Assembly: GCA_022702545.1 (NCBI GenBank)
Contig: JAHRBC010000001.1
Span: 8,680,001-8,744,000 of the forward strand
Length of the DNA: 64,000 bases
Source: Phycomyces nitens
Lineage: Eukaryota; Mucoromycota; Mucoromycetes; Mucorales; Phycomycetaceae
Direction of reading: 5' to 3'
In this document: positions 10,781 through 22,959 of the stretch, piece by piece
Layout: each line of letters starts with the position of its first letter
Position numbering within the stretch: the first letter of the stretch is position 1
Program-made: the position numbers and the translations under genes
The notes under the pieces: model-generated
Told to the model about the DNA's origin: nothing
The model's database searches: none
The model's input: the letters and a program-made list of their open reading frames with translations, nothing else

Positions 10781-11669
10781 AAATACCATTTTAAAACATA
10801 TTGTATACATATAACATATTTACTTTTATTTTTATTTTAATGATTTTTAGTGTTGCCTGGTAATAATTGTGGATCCTGAGGAGGCGTTACTGGAAACTTT
10901 TTTGCATAATCTAACCAAAAGAACGCAATGAGTAAAGGAGTGTAGAGGGCAGAGGAGGCCATAACAGAGGAAGTTTAGTGAAGAACAATAAAGTAACCTT
11001 TTCTTACCTCGTTAAAAACACTTTTCTATTTTCCATATATTGACAACTGATTCTCATCCCCATACGCCTAGTTATGAATGTTATTTGGCCCATCCCAACT
11101 CCTTACTAAAGGCAGCTATACTGTCTTTATATATCTTAACAGTAGTTTATTGTCACTTGTTACCGTGTCTCTGATTGTAATAACAACCGTTGCTAGCTAG
11201 TAGCCCAGCCATAAACAATATATATCTCGAGGGTCCTTTCTCATAATAGTACCGTAACTAGTTACTTTAACCCACTCAGGTACCACACCTGTCATCCTAA
11301 ACCTCTTCAAAATACTTGGGTACATTACTCCATATCCCCATGTCACTGACAATACCAATACCAATTCTGTACAATAAAATATGGTTCTAACAAATATCCC
11401 TTTTAAGCAGGAAAGGATTCTGCCATAACTTGAATGCAAAATACACTTGATTTGTACAAGACCTCAATAGATATTTTTGTACTCACAGACTGTCCTGTCT
11501 TTGGTTTATTTTGTTTCTTTGGGTACAATAAACCATGTCAAAATGTTAATATCAGGCTTCAGATCATGGCTAAAAATCATTTAAAGGTCCGCCAATGGAC
11601 CAAACCCACAAGTCAATTACAATTACAAAATTTGGTATTTATAAGTATTTTAGGAATATTATATTAAAA
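10781..11669. other. Intergenic, nothing recognised
   Basis: Short frames on both strands (about 80 codons at most) have no motif support. The last 40 bases before U6 contain TATAA-like and ATATTATATT sequence that could serve as its promoter. Confidence 0.4.
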
Positions 11670-11698
11670 TGACAAGTGCTTGCACCTCTGTCACATAT

Positions 11699-11730
<32 letters not shown>

Positions 11731-11790
11731 GGCCCCTGCACAAGGATGACACTAAACTTCTGAGATGGAACGCTCTACGGAGCAGATTTT
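11670..11790 (+). ncRNA. U6 spliceosomal RNA
   Basis: The core is unmistakable: AAAATTGGAACGATACAGAG followed by AAGATTAGCATGGCCCC, and CACAAGGATGACAC, giving the ACAGAGA 5'-splice-site-binding box, the AGC triad for U2/U6 pairing and the internal stem-loop. The 5' end can fold as TGACA...TGTCA with an inner GTG-CTTG-CAC hairpin. Transcription by RNA polymerase III would stop at the T run 11787-11795. Two bases are missing in the usual CATATACTAAAATT (here CATATTAAAATT), and the 3' tail after GACAC is unlike the common GCAAATTCGTGAAGC. It may be a lineage variant or a non-functional copy; the conserved core favours a real gene. No intron is visible. Confidence 0.85.
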
Positions 11791-12762
11791 TTTTTAGTTT
11801 CTCTCTCTCTTTATATTATTCTTATATTGTTTGAATCACTCTTGTTATAAAGATTAATTACTCTTTTTATTATTATTTATATTCATCAGACCCATCCTTA
11901 AATCATTCCTTTCATTCTAAATCATACAATTTCTCTTGCAAAAGTCGATCATTAACAACTATGGAGCTAATGTACATGAATCTCGCTATATATTTTTTTG
12001 GTAGAGGAACAGGCCCTAATATCTATTGTGTGTTATGAAAAGAACACAATAGTTTTTAGAGGTTTTTTTTGGGAGAAATAAAAGATAAAAAACGAATGAG
12101 TGTCCATGTCAAAACTAAATCAGAAAAGTGTGAGAGAGTATCTCCATTAGACGTCCAAATGGGATAGCTTGGCGTGACAAAAGTTGTTGGAGCACGGCTA
12201 TAGAGGGTGTATTGACAAGATGGGGAGTCTAATATATAACACCATACAAAATGTTTTATGAGGCGTGATGGATTGGGAAGATCTAAAAGATATGCTGTGG
12301 TTTTGCTTCCAATTGGAAAGGGACAAGTGCTGATTGGGTGTGGTAAAGTCAATCAAACGTTTACATCAAGTTTGAAAGGCTGTAGCGAATGTCTGGCAGA
12401 TCTAACGCAGGATAGTCGTTTGTGGGAGGTGACAATGTGAGGCGACCCAAAAAAAAGGCTTGAGTTAGGTAATTAGCCTATCTGTGACCAAGTACATGTC
12501 AGTTTAGGGCTGTTAGTGAAGTACAATTGAGCTAGCAAGAGGAGTAAATTCGGTATCTAGAATCCTAAAGTTTGTTGAATTGAACAAAGCTGGAAATATT
12601 GATCTAATTAGACAAAAAACAATGGGGATAAATCTATCAAAATGAACAATGCATATTTATATATGTCGAAACACAGTGCGGGTCTTTGATTTCTCTCGAG
12701 TTCAATTTTGCTGGTTAAAAGCAAATTAAAGCCAAATCAAGTCACACCTCCAGTTCCTCACA
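11791..12762. other. Intergenic, nothing recognised
   Basis: A minus-strand frame at 12056-12352 and a plus-strand frame at 12258-12440 lack motifs and codon regularity. No gene is supported. Confidence 0.4.
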
Positions 12763-13092
12763 ATGCCTATATTGCACTCTCGCCCAACCCTCAAAAAGAA
12801 GATCAAAAAGTACCTGCCAAAACATACATTCACAGAGAATGTTGATATTATGGTAGGTCTGATCTATGAAAAGATCATCACTAATCATAAATCAGATCTT
12901 TCTGGATTACATCTTGTTCTTGGAGCAATTAGCACATGCAGCAGATGAGGATGCTGTGGCAGAAGGATCAGACAATATCTATGAGCGTAATGTCAGCAAG
13001 GTGACAAAGGTAAACGATCGCAATAGGTTTCAAAACATTGCTGAAAATATACATTTTGTGTGTAGAGAGTGCTTCAGCAATTCCGTGGTTAA
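12763..13092 (+). CDS. CENP-W-like histone-fold kinetochore protein
   Basis: Three exons (12763-12852, 12896-13009, 13066-13092) join in frame into only 76 residues: a basic start (RPTLKKKIKKYLPKHTFTEN), a histone-fold helix region (IFLDYILFLEQLAHAADEDA, then NIYERNVSKVTK) and a C-terminus RVLQQFRG. Family proteins have the same length class, the basic N-terminus, a YLDYxxFLxxLA-like helix 2 and a C-terminal RG. CENP-W pairs with CENP-T to make a histone-like DNA-binding unit of the inner kinetochore (CCAN). Introns are 43 and 56 bp. The gene is convergent with the next one, stop to stop about 115 bp apart. The identification rests on these motifs and size; another small histone-fold protein is the main alternative. 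Confidence 0.7.
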
Positions 13093-13207
13093 GTCATATA
13101 TTTATTGACATGCTTATCTGTGCGTTTACTTTGGCTCGTAAATATGATTTATATGTATACATATTGAGTTTATGAGTGTATTAATGAAGTTGATTGGCCT
13201 GGACTGT

Positions 13208-14247
13208 CTATAATTTGCCAATATCCCAAGTGCGCACATGCTTTATGCTGGGTCGCTTATCCAAAGATTCGTCGCTGCTACTGTCACTCGAATAATCTTC
13301 AGACTTTCTTTTCTTGCTTTTCTTGCTCTTCTTGCTCTTCTTCTTCTTCTTCTTTTCTGATTTGTTCTTTTCTTCCTTTTCCTTTTTTGGCTTTTCTGGC
13401 TCAAAAACAAACGCTTCTTCGTCTGATAAAACGTCGTTGAAAGGATCATAGTCGTCTTCAAAATATTTGTCCATAGCAGACCCACCAACATTTATCTTTC
13501 CACGGCCTCTAAACGACACTTGCTCTGTTGTCTTTGTCTGTTGAGATGGGGGGTTTAGTCTATTGGAGTCTGGTGCGGCTTTGTCTGTATTGTTTCCAGT
13601 AGATCTAGCCGTTTCTTGTGGCAATGGTGATTCAGAACGAGGTTTTGGACGAGGTGATTGAGATCTAGAATGTCTGGATATAGGTGATCTGCTTCGTTGT
13701 CTTTCTCGACGATCTTCTCGTTCGTGTCGCCGAACTTCTCGTTCGTGTCGCCGATCTTCTCGTTCGTGTCGACGGTCGTCTCGTGGCGAATTACGACGGC
13801 CATACCGACGCGATGATCTATTGTATCGCTCATCTTCTTCTCTCAATCTCTTTCGCCGTGCCTGTGCTGCCTGCTCTTCATTGGATCTAATTACTTCCTG
13901 GTTGTGACTATCTGTTGCCTTTACGACATTGAGTAAGAAGCGTTTGTTTGGCTTTGGCAATCTATTTGGTGGTCTGGCTTGGAAGAATTAAGATTATTGC
14001 TCTCTTGTATCAAAAGTATATATCTCTATTCAACACTTTACACCTACAGTCCAGTATCAGGCTGATATGCGCGGATTCCTACTTGGTTGTACTGTTTTCT
14101 CTTTGCTTCTGCCTCTTTGAGAATGACATTGGCTACATAACGATCGAGATCTTCATCAGCAACTGATTGGGCATCACTACCAGCTGCAGCTCGTATAAGA
14201 TCGTTGACGACTGAGGATATTGCTGATGGCTTTTTTGATGGATTCAT
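13208..14247 (-). CDS. Charged Arg/Lys/Ser-rich nuclear protein, uncharacterised
   Basis: The downstream frame (13208-13961) has no ATG near its start. It becomes complete when joined to an upstream exon (14247-14048) through an intron 14047-13962 (GTAGGTG...AAATAG), giving 317 residues. Residues 1-90 look like a conserved globular part: DLDRYVANVILKEAEAKRKQ, GIRAYQPDTG and LPKPNKRFLLNVVKATDSHN. The rest is RRHERED repeats, an RS-like stretch (RSRSPISRHSRSQS), a short conserved-looking SFRGRGKINVGGSAMDKYF and a Lys-rich tail ending in HVRTWDIGKL. Composition suggests a nuclear RNA-processing protein. The NKRFLLN motif faintly resembles the N-terminal part of the short, non-polymerase POLR1D isoform of animals, but I do not assign a family. 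The RRHERED segment is a 24-bp tandem repeat in DNA (about 13717-13776). Confidence 0.75.
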
Positions 14248-14851
14248 TGTAATCAACAAGTGAAAATATATATGTGTGTATATATAAATATATATATATG
14301 AAAAAAGGCGAAATAAAACGCTCAAAAGAGTTCGGTTTGCTTTCCCCGTGTAATCATTTGCCTTTTTTGGACGCAAATTAAAAAAAAGATGTAAATGGCA
14401 GCATGGTTCAGTATAAGCAACGAACCTTGTCTTTGGGACACATTGATATCGATATTATTATTATTATTTTGGATATAAAGCTCTGTAAGAAAGCGTGAAT
14501 GAATAAAGGATTTCTGTAGGATCCTATTGAGTGATCTTTAGTTATTTCAGTACTGGCTCTAGCCAGCCCCAACTATCATAGGTCGAGTATTAAGGCCGGT
14601 TTTTATCACAAGGATGAAATGGCACAATATCCAAGCGTATAGTCTTGTACCTGGACTCTCCAATATAGCCTGCCTGCTGCTTACCACTGGCTGTCAGGCG
14701 ATAGAATAGATATATAAGCATAAATCATAAATGGTGCAAATGCAACAACTCCAAATGGTTATCCACAATGATCAGCTGACCTTTAATACAACCACTTTCT
14801 ATAAACGAATCTCTTTTTTGATAGACATCACGATCGTCTCTCTGATTAGGA

Positions 14852-16180
14852 ATGATAACTCCAAAGGCATCACGCAATCTCTATACGGCCTCGCTCTTCT
14901 TTCTCATCTTCCTTACTGCCATATGTCTGGCCATCTCAGCTGCGGACGTGATCATTCAAGCCTTGACAGATCGTACAGAGAGTGAAAAATTCGACTATCG
15001 AAATCTCGTTGTGGTTGGAGGCGCCTATGTCTTACTTGCAAGTCCTTTTGCTAATATCTATATGGCAGGATAGCTAACCAAACACCAATTCGTCTCTGCA
15101 CAGACTGTCCTCTCTTTATTATTCTCCTGTAGTCGACTTTTCACAGTAAAAAGCTCGCTGCAGGATATCCCCAAGATCTATATACCAATTAAAGAAGACG
15201 ATCTACCAAAGGTGATGTATATATATCCCCGATAATTATAACCCGATTGATATAGAGACTAATTGCAGCCTTGTGCTTATTCAGAAAGTATTCCATCATA
15301 TTCAACAGCAATTCACCAATGTAAAAGAGGTCAGAAACGAATGCAAACCTCTTTCGTCAGATATAAAGCTAGTAGGACGTGCTCTGCCAGGTAAAATAAT
15401 ACTTGCCCTATCTATGTCTATCATCTGCTTATATATATTCTATCAATCAGGAGAACCTCTTTTTGATGGAGTGGACTTTAAACGAGCCATTTCCAGAACA
15501 CACACCATCATTGGTAAGGTGTCTTTAGATTCTTGGATTCCATGCTCATCAATAGAATAGAAAATGCGGCCATTGAGCTAAATCCAGAGTATGCCAGACC
15601 ACTCTTTGTACCCGTTCGACAGTATATAGAGTTTCTTATGCACCATAACCTTGTTGACCCCCAGCTAGGGCGTGTGTATCTGGAAGGATATGAACGAGCC
15701 AGATTTAGTCCAGATCAGGTCAGCCAGGCTGAATACCTGGACATCATGAAACATCTTGCTGTGATGTTGCACCACATGGGATTTTACTTTAACCTCAAGG
15801 CCCATTCAGAGACATATGAGTCTGGAAATACGACTGACGATGGCTCTGATAATGAATCATTCGAAGCTTCCAACTCTACAGCCTCTCCGGGCTCCCATCA
15901 ACGCCGTAATGTATGCACAAGATCCACATCAATACATGATCCAGCCAGGACTCGCTCCATTGATCAAAGAGGTCCCCTTGAAGATGATGTCGCTTCTCTT
16001 GCCCAGTCTGTCGCAACCTGGACATCTCGCTCTACTTCGACTGTAAACCAAAGAAACCCTCACTCTGTCACCCGAGCATCACTGACCAGACCTGACCTAG
16101 AACATAGTTATACAGACGAAGAAAAGAAACTCACGGTGTACGAACGCCTTATGATGGACCGTATATCCATGCGCATGTAA
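14852..16180 (+). CDS. DLT1: DLT1-family membrane protein (defect at low temperature)
   Basis: Five exons (14852-15037, 15104-15216, 15269-15390, 15451-15513, 15561-16180) give 367 residues. Two N-terminal membrane segments are visible (ASLFFLIFLTAICLAISAAD and AYVLLTVLSLLF), followed by SRLFTVKSSLQDIPKIYIPI, which has the spacing and pattern of fungal DLT1 proteins (a SRL-T/V-S-IPK-WIPI-like block). A central part (NAAIELNPEYARPLFVPVRQ) is conserved-looking and the C-terminal 130 residues are Ser/Thr-rich. Yeast DLT1 is about 340 residues and is needed for growth at low temperature; its biochemical role is not known. Intron 1 uses a GC donor (GCAAGT at 15038), required to keep the membrane segment continuous. 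The 3' end is 171 bp from the convergent UNC93-like gene. Confidence 0.75.
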
Positions 16181-16351
16181 CATCATAAAACCTATTATTA
16201 GATGCCTAGCCAAGAAGTAATCTCATATAATTGTAAATAAACCTCCCATTCAATGCATTACTTAAACCAGTTGTACTTGCTCAAAACCATTGTTTATTGA
16301 TTTCTAAATATATGAATTTACAAATTATGTCCAGGAAAGCTTGCACGACAT

Positions 16352-17757
16352 TTAGCTTTCTATCTTTGTGGAAACCTCGTCTACAAAGATGCTATCTACA
16401 GGAGTCTCATTTGTCTCTGTGATATTTCTGGCTACGAGGAATATGAGTGGAAAGGATATAAAGACCAATATCCAGCAAATAAGGCATTCCCACCGGAGGG
16501 GTATATTGACTGCATCAATTCCAAATGCAATGGCTGCTCCAGCAGACTGAGTGGCCTTGTAGAAACCAGCATAGCGGGCAAGTAGAGTTGGATCGTTGGA
16601 CATGGCCCCCATGAGCCAATACATGTATGTCTGGTAGAGAGCATCAGACATTCCGTATACCATGTACAGAACAAACGGTCCTCCAAAGCCAGGAGAGGTC
16701 CAGTGAACAGGCTCAGAAAACGAATTATCAAATGTGAGTTGGAAAGCAAACCCGCCAGCCCAGACCGTCATGAGACAGATAAAGAGAATGCTGAATCCCA
16801 AGAGTCCACGGCTTTTGCGAGACATTCCTTGATAGTCGAGCAGGTTTCCGATCAGTATGGAACCTACTATTTGAAGGGCCCAGTACATGGTATCGTTGAG
16901 TGCGCGTGTCGAGGCATCAAAATAAACTGCATTGAGTCTAAACTGATAAGCATAAAACCAGTTGGAGGCCAAGAAAGCCGGTATAAGGCAGAGCATACGC
17001 CATTCACTCCATATCATGATTGCACCCTTGAGTTCGTCTTTCCAGTGCGCGGCTTTTCCCATTGCTATGTTGGTACCATTGGGCCGAAAGACCTGAGAGG
17101 GAGAAGAAATGGCAAGTGTAAAGACTACACCCACAAGCATAATCACCACAAAGGCAGTGTAAGTTCCGGTAGAAACACCACCTGTATTGCTCTCAAGGTT
17201 CAGTACGAGAGCAATGATGGATCCGAGGATTCCGCCCAAGTTAAAGAGGGCCCAAAAGATGGCCACGTATTTTCCCTTGTCCTTTTCTTCGGGATAGGAC
17301 ATCATGATGGCCCCTTGAGCGGACCAGAATATGCCTGCACAGCAGCCAAGAATGGCACCGGCTGCAATCACGAAGCCGGATATACTCTTTCTATCGTATA
17401 CCCAAAATGCAGATGCATATATAGCGTATCCAATCGACCCAAGCTATAAGAAAATTATTGTAAGAATAAGCAACGACTAAATGGCCAGAATACGGGTTTG
17501 TATCTATTATTTACTGTAAGAGTGTATTTTACACCAATGGTGTTTGTAATCGATCCAGCAAAGAATCCAACAATCGAAAAACAGCCATAGAGGGTACCAT
17601 TGGCAGCATCTGTCAGACCCACGTTTGAGCTCATTGATCCTCCTGCTCCAAGACCCATCAAGGCATTAAACATTCCAGGGCAACACAAAGATACGAATCC
17701 CAAAAGGATGACTTGAACAAATGGTGTATTGTACTGTGTGACTAGATGTGCTGTCAT
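16352..17757 (-). CDS. UNC93-like major facilitator protein
   Basis: Two exons (17757-17515 and 17443-16352) encode 444 residues with about 11-12 hydrophobic segments. Exon 1 carries LLGFVSLCCPGMFNALMGLG and GAGGSM, the typical UNC93/DUF895 start in fungi. Later blocks GIFWSAQGAIMMSYP, YVAIFWALFNLGGILGSII and MYWLMGAMSNDP are also characteristic of that family. UNC93-like proteins sit in membranes and share the MFS fold, but substrates of the fungal members are not established. The length agrees with the family (about 430-480). The 71-bp intron lies between membrane segments 2 and 3. Confidence 0.85.
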
Positions 17758-18830
17758 GAATAAATTTGAAGAAGAACAAGATGTCTGTTTTTGATTTTCT
17801 CTACTAGCGAGCGTAAATGCTGTACATATTTATAAGATATGAACCAAGGTCAGTCTTGCTTTGATTTGTGCAGAAATATCAACAAATGGTCAAACTTGGT
17901 TATCCCTGGCTAGGTTATAATGAGCACTATACTGAAACAATCACAACGAGTTATTTATTGATATCCAACAAGAAAAAAGCAAAAAAAAAAAGAAAAGAAG
18001 AGAAAACAGGGAATGTATTATGTAAGCCAGCCAAACCGAGATCCCTGGAAGACCCTAATGTTTTGTAATGTTTATACTTTACAACAACAATACCTGTCTG
18101 TTCATTAGCAGACTTGGCTAAATTATTAAACCATGGACAATTTTGATACTCTTGCCATAAATCACACCCCAGTATCATAAAATCACATTCATGAATGCTT
18201 TTTTATATATATAAAAAAGCCATTGTGAATTGAACAAATATAGGCTTTCTAACCTGTTGTCGCGTTAGAGTCGATGTGAGTCTTTGATTGGAAAGACATG
18301 GTCTCCATAGGAGGGACTAATCAATATTGATTGGCTGGATGATGTGACTTGTATTTCCATTTTTAGAATGAGCGAGTTTTTCTATCAGGAAGAAAAACAC
18401 TTGTGGTTTGTAAACCGAGATAAACAACGCCACCTTGATGAATAAAGAGGGAAGAACCGGCGTGTGAGTGATCTTGCTTAAAAGGATAGTTTGTCACACA
18501 CATGATTGGTTCACTAACAAGGCACAAGCATGAATGATTTATCCAATCATCATCGTCAAATAGCATTGTACTCTTACTAAACTGCCCATAGTTACACCCA
18601 AATTGATTTTGAGTTACTAATCTGCTCAAGGAGGTTAATGGCCACCCCCTCGGGGCTTATCGTATTAAACTTTAGGAATTGAAATAGATAGTAGAATGTT
18701 GATAAGTGTATTAGCATAATGTCATGAATGAATGAATAAGAGTATATTTACAATAAACCATATAATAGAAATATAAAAAAAACATGTATGAATATATATA
18801 TGTACAGCAGTAATCTTTTTTGTGTGTGAA
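17758..18830. other. Intergenic, nothing recognised
   Basis: A minus-strand frame of 88 codons (18363-18629) has no motif. A short perfect AT hairpin (CTTTTTTATATATATAAAAAAG, 18199-18220) may act in transcript ending but has no further support. Confidence 0.35.
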
Positions 18831-20822
18831 TTAGAGATGCTCTTGGTTCATTTGGCGCATCATTTTGTCCATTTCCCACTCGTCTGGTGCACGCCCAGTA
18901 TCTGCACATTGGACACTTTTCTTGACCACCTCGAGTAGCTGATCGACACTGAAATGAGCTAATTTGTCAGGTTGTGTCAATCTCTGCCATAATTCGCATG
19001 TGCTCATATCCTGTCTGCCCTTTTCGGCGGCCTCTTCTCTTCTATCTGATCGTTGGACGGATAGAACCGGACTAAGCGGTAACTTTGGGGAAGGTGTAGA
19101 GCGTGAGGGAGTATTGGGTGTGATGGTGGTGGGATCTTTATCCATCAGTAACATGTTGAGCTCGCCTTGAGTGTCAAAAAGTGGCTTGGATAAAAAGTGT
19201 TCGATTGATTCATTGGTATGCTCTTGAATAAACAAAGTCGGGTCGTTGGCTTGGTTTGTCTGATCATCAAAGATATTGTAATTGTCCATATGGCTGAAGC
19301 TCAAAAGGCTTGAAGGTGAATTGTCGCTCTGATGAGAATAAACCGAATCATTCTTGGAGCTATGAGTAGTCTCGGGCGACATTTGGGCGTCGGTTTGTGG
19401 AGGACTGGGTTCTCTAATGGGTGCGGGTGTGGATGTGGGTGTTGGTGTTGGTGTAGATACTGGTGTGGGTGTAGATGTGTTTGGTGGGTTGGCCTGGGCT
19501 TCTCTTCTTATTTGAGTTACAGGATGATGTTCATCAACATACAGACGCACAGGCTTAATTGGAGCTGGAGAAATAGCCTTTTGGCTGGTAGTAGTTGATG
19601 TTGCTCTAAGGGTTGCAGGTGTACTAACAGCAAACGTAAATTGCTGGGCTGGGGGTTGGGTTTGTTGTGGGCGAATGGGAACTGGGACCGTTCGAGGTGC
19701 TCTTGGCGCAGGATATGATGAATACGCTGGCTGAGGCTGAGCAAGTATAGGCTGGATAGTAGCATTCCGCGAATCCTGTACTTTGCCTCTAGGTGCCAAT
19801 GGTGCTGATCCCAATGGCGGGAAGCATTGTTGCTGCGTCGGTAGCATAGAACCTACATTGACAGGCATCGGCGCCGCTTGGAAAAGACCCTGTTGGCTTT
19901 GGATGCTGTTGGCCATCCAATTATCCTGATGCTCGGTCTGTTCACGACATACATTCTCCAATCCGGGAATATTGATCTGCATACCCTTGAGGGCAAAATT
20001 TTCTGTCTCTAGACGATAAATAATCGACCGCAGATACTGGTTCTCTTGAAACAGCTGGGAGGTAGCAAACAAGTGGCTGTCCTGGACTTGTTTGATCTTT
20101 GTCTCGAGGTCCTTTACATAACGCTCCTTGCGTTCACGGAAAGCTCGCTGGGCAGCCCTGTTTTGGACTTTGCGTTTTGCCTTTGGATCTTCGTCTTCCT
20201 GTATATCAATAAGTATGAGTATGAAATCGACCAACACCCAATGTAATCAATGTATACTTGCATCGACAGATTCTTCAGTCATTTGCTTCCTGCCTGGCTT
20301 TCGACTTCCAGACTGAGAGTCATCGCTGTCTATAAAAAATATTATTAAAATGCCCCTTTTTTTCTCTCCATTGGAGCTGCTTGTGCGAACCTTGACTGCG
20401 ATCGTCTTGAGAATACAACGAAGAAGTGTCTTCGTATCCATTTTCGGTATCTATATTAAAAAAGGAAACAAGGTTAGTTGGGTTCCAAGACTAGCGAAAT
20501 ATAAAGAGAGAGAGAGATACTTGCGAGATGCCTTTGAGATATTTGAACTTGCTTCCTGGCGCTCGGCAAACGTAAAGGAGTCGTTCCATTTGCGCTTGTT
20601 TTCGAGACCATCAGGAGAATTTCGTCCAGAAATGGAGTAAGAGGGGGAGGTTGAGCGAGGTGATACAGAATCTTGGGTATTAGACGTGAATGGCCTCAAG
20701 TCGCAGAGTTTTTCGAGATCATGGGTCGAGGGAGAGGATGGGCTCTGGGTGGCTGGGCTGGAGTGAAGACAAGGCTGGTTTGTGTCCAATGACAAGGTAT
20801 TACTGACATTATTGACAGACAT
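18831..20822 (-). CDS. bZIP transcription factor of the PAP1/YAP1 type
   Basis: Probably four exons. The last one (about 20198-18831) holds the basic region KRKVQNRAAQRAFRERKERY, with the NxxAQRxFR signature of fungal AP-1 factors, followed by a leucine zipper and ENQYLRSIIYRLETENFALK. A long Pro/Thr/Ser/Gln-rich middle follows. The C-terminus, STCELWQRLTQ ... DQLLEVVKKSVQCADTG, matches the PAP1 C-terminal cysteine domain in pattern; in YAP1 and PAP1 it mediates redox-controlled nuclear export. Only two Cys are in this block, so classic YAP1-style disulfide switching is uncertain. Upstream exons (about 20329-20258, 20450-20391, 20822-20549) supply DSDDSQSGSRKPGRKQ and a Ser-rich N-terminus. 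The exact donors of introns 1 and 3 are ambiguous by eye. Confidence 0.8.
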
Positions 20823-22959
20823 GTTTTGATACAGGACAATAAAAGCAAATGTTACTTGTTTGACTCGAAAATAATAACAATAATAAAAAGAAAGTGAAAA
20901 AGAAGAGGATTGAGAAGTTTAATAAGAAAAGATTGGTATGTTTTGTGTTAGACCCGCTTATATATAAGTATAAATATATAAATATATATATATGTATACC
21001 TAAAAGCTAGATTCCGTCATGTGTTTGTGGTGCCTTTCCTTCTTGATGAGCTTGCTGGTCTGAGGTTAGCAGAGGGTACATCTCAGCATTCGCCCGGGAA
21101 AAATGATAGCCATTTGGTCTTTTTAGGTATAAAAGCATAGCAAAAAATGCTCTAGAGACACTAGAATATCAAAACAAGCCAAAAAATGATATATTAAACT
21201 ATTTCCCCACCGTGCTCCACAATGCTTCTCAAAGGGACTTCTTCTTTGGTACTTCTTTAGGCCAAAGGGTCTGTACAATTTTATTTTGCTATCCGCTGAG
21301 GACTACTCCGAATCATTCGTTATTGGACAGCACCAGCCCAAAAGAAGAGCCGATTCATACAGATCCGGGCACCAAATTCGTGGAGTCTGATGGAATCTTG
21401 TGTATTCGCATCTTGTAACCTAAAAAAAAAGATACTCTGTGGTCTGGCCAAGAATGTCCATGGCTCCGCATTTCCCTTTAAGATAAGGGTTTGCCGGTGG
21501 TTCGGCTGATTGAACAAGGAACGTTTAATTGCAAGGATGCCTTGAAACGTAACCATGGTTACGACAAGGGCACATTGTAGGTCAACAGCCTTTTGGCCTG
21601 TAAACCAATGGCACTGGAAATGTGAGTACGATGTTTGAATATGATCGAACGTGTCTAATCCAACCATTGACATATTAAGCTAATATATTAGTATCTTGAT
21701 AAAGATAACACTGCATGGCATCTTTATCACTGAAGCTCCGCGGAAAACAGAAGCAAACTGTTTGTAAAGGTTTATCTAAAGGCGTTTTTTAAAGACCCAT
21801 TCTGGCTCCGTTCCATGAGATAGGAACTATCAACTAGATCGGTATTCTTTCCACTAGGCTGGGGGAGTGAGCAAGGCAGGCATGGCTTAGGGTTGAATCG
21901 TCTTTTATATATAATTAATAAATGTATTTATATTTTTATATTGATTTGATTCTGGTAATGAAAATAGTCGCTGTTTTGTCTCTATTTTTTTTTCTATATT
22001 GGCTCTCCCCACGGTCGTGTGAATACAGCCGCACAGAATTCTGGACTAAATGCAAAGAATGCAAATATTACTGCGTTACAGGCATAGTGTATACATTGCG
22101 TCTTTTTTTTTCCAAGTCAAGACGCCGATTATGTAGTATAATTAGCCTTTTGGGTATGACAGAGTATGCGTCACCCGTACGTATTCTTGTGTGAAAGTTG
22201 AAGACACAACATGTTGACGTTGGCAGTACTATGTTTCTAGAAGACACAAGAAGAGCCTAATTAAGGGTAGATCAGATATTTAAAGAAAAATGAGAAAATG
22301 TCCAGGATTATTGCCTTGGAAGAAGAGTGTGGGAAGTAATTTTGACAAGATTAGATTACGGAAAATAAAGGGAATGCATGGCATTATAATATATATACAT
22401 ACACACACGCATATCCTTTGAACAATAGAGATACGTGTGAAATTTCAAGTTTCTTATTATAGCATTGGATTTTCTGTAGAATGAATGGTCAATGGATCCT
22501 GGTATTCTACTGCCCTGAAGAGATCTCTTGGTTCCAAGCCAGTTTACTAGAAGCTATTTGACTGGAATAGACTTTAGCCAGCCCTATTTTGTCTTAAATT
22601 TCTACAGCTGTCAAGATAATAACGAAAGCATGACAAAATGGGTAAGTAGCCTTGGGTCTGTATGCTATTGGTATTGAGCCTTTGGGCTTTGGTCGATTGA
22701 GTTTGAGATGCCAGTGCAACCTAGACTGGATCTTAAAAAAAAAGAGACTTTTAGTCCAACAAAAAAGGGAAGGGCAATAAAGGGTATAATTGAAAAATGA
22801 TTTATTATTATAGCTATAACTCCTGGGTTGAATATACATATATTTCTGATTGGTATTTTTGGCAGAAATTCTAGTCAGCTTTTCTGTCTTTGATCTGAAT
22901 GGCATTCAAAACAGCAGAACTGGTTGCACATACAAAGCCAAACAGACCTGAGCGGGACT
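20823..22959. other. Long intergenic stretch, no supported gene
   Basis: This is the promoter side of the bZIP gene. The largest frames (21320-21673 minus, 117 codons; 22594-22905 minus, 103 codons; 21922-22194 plus, 90 codons) show no recognisable domain. A possible degenerate element cannot be excluded. Confidence 0.35.

Noticed and set aside
16703..17449. 248-codon plus-strand frame
   Set aside because: Antisense shadow of the UNC93-like gene; no domain features.
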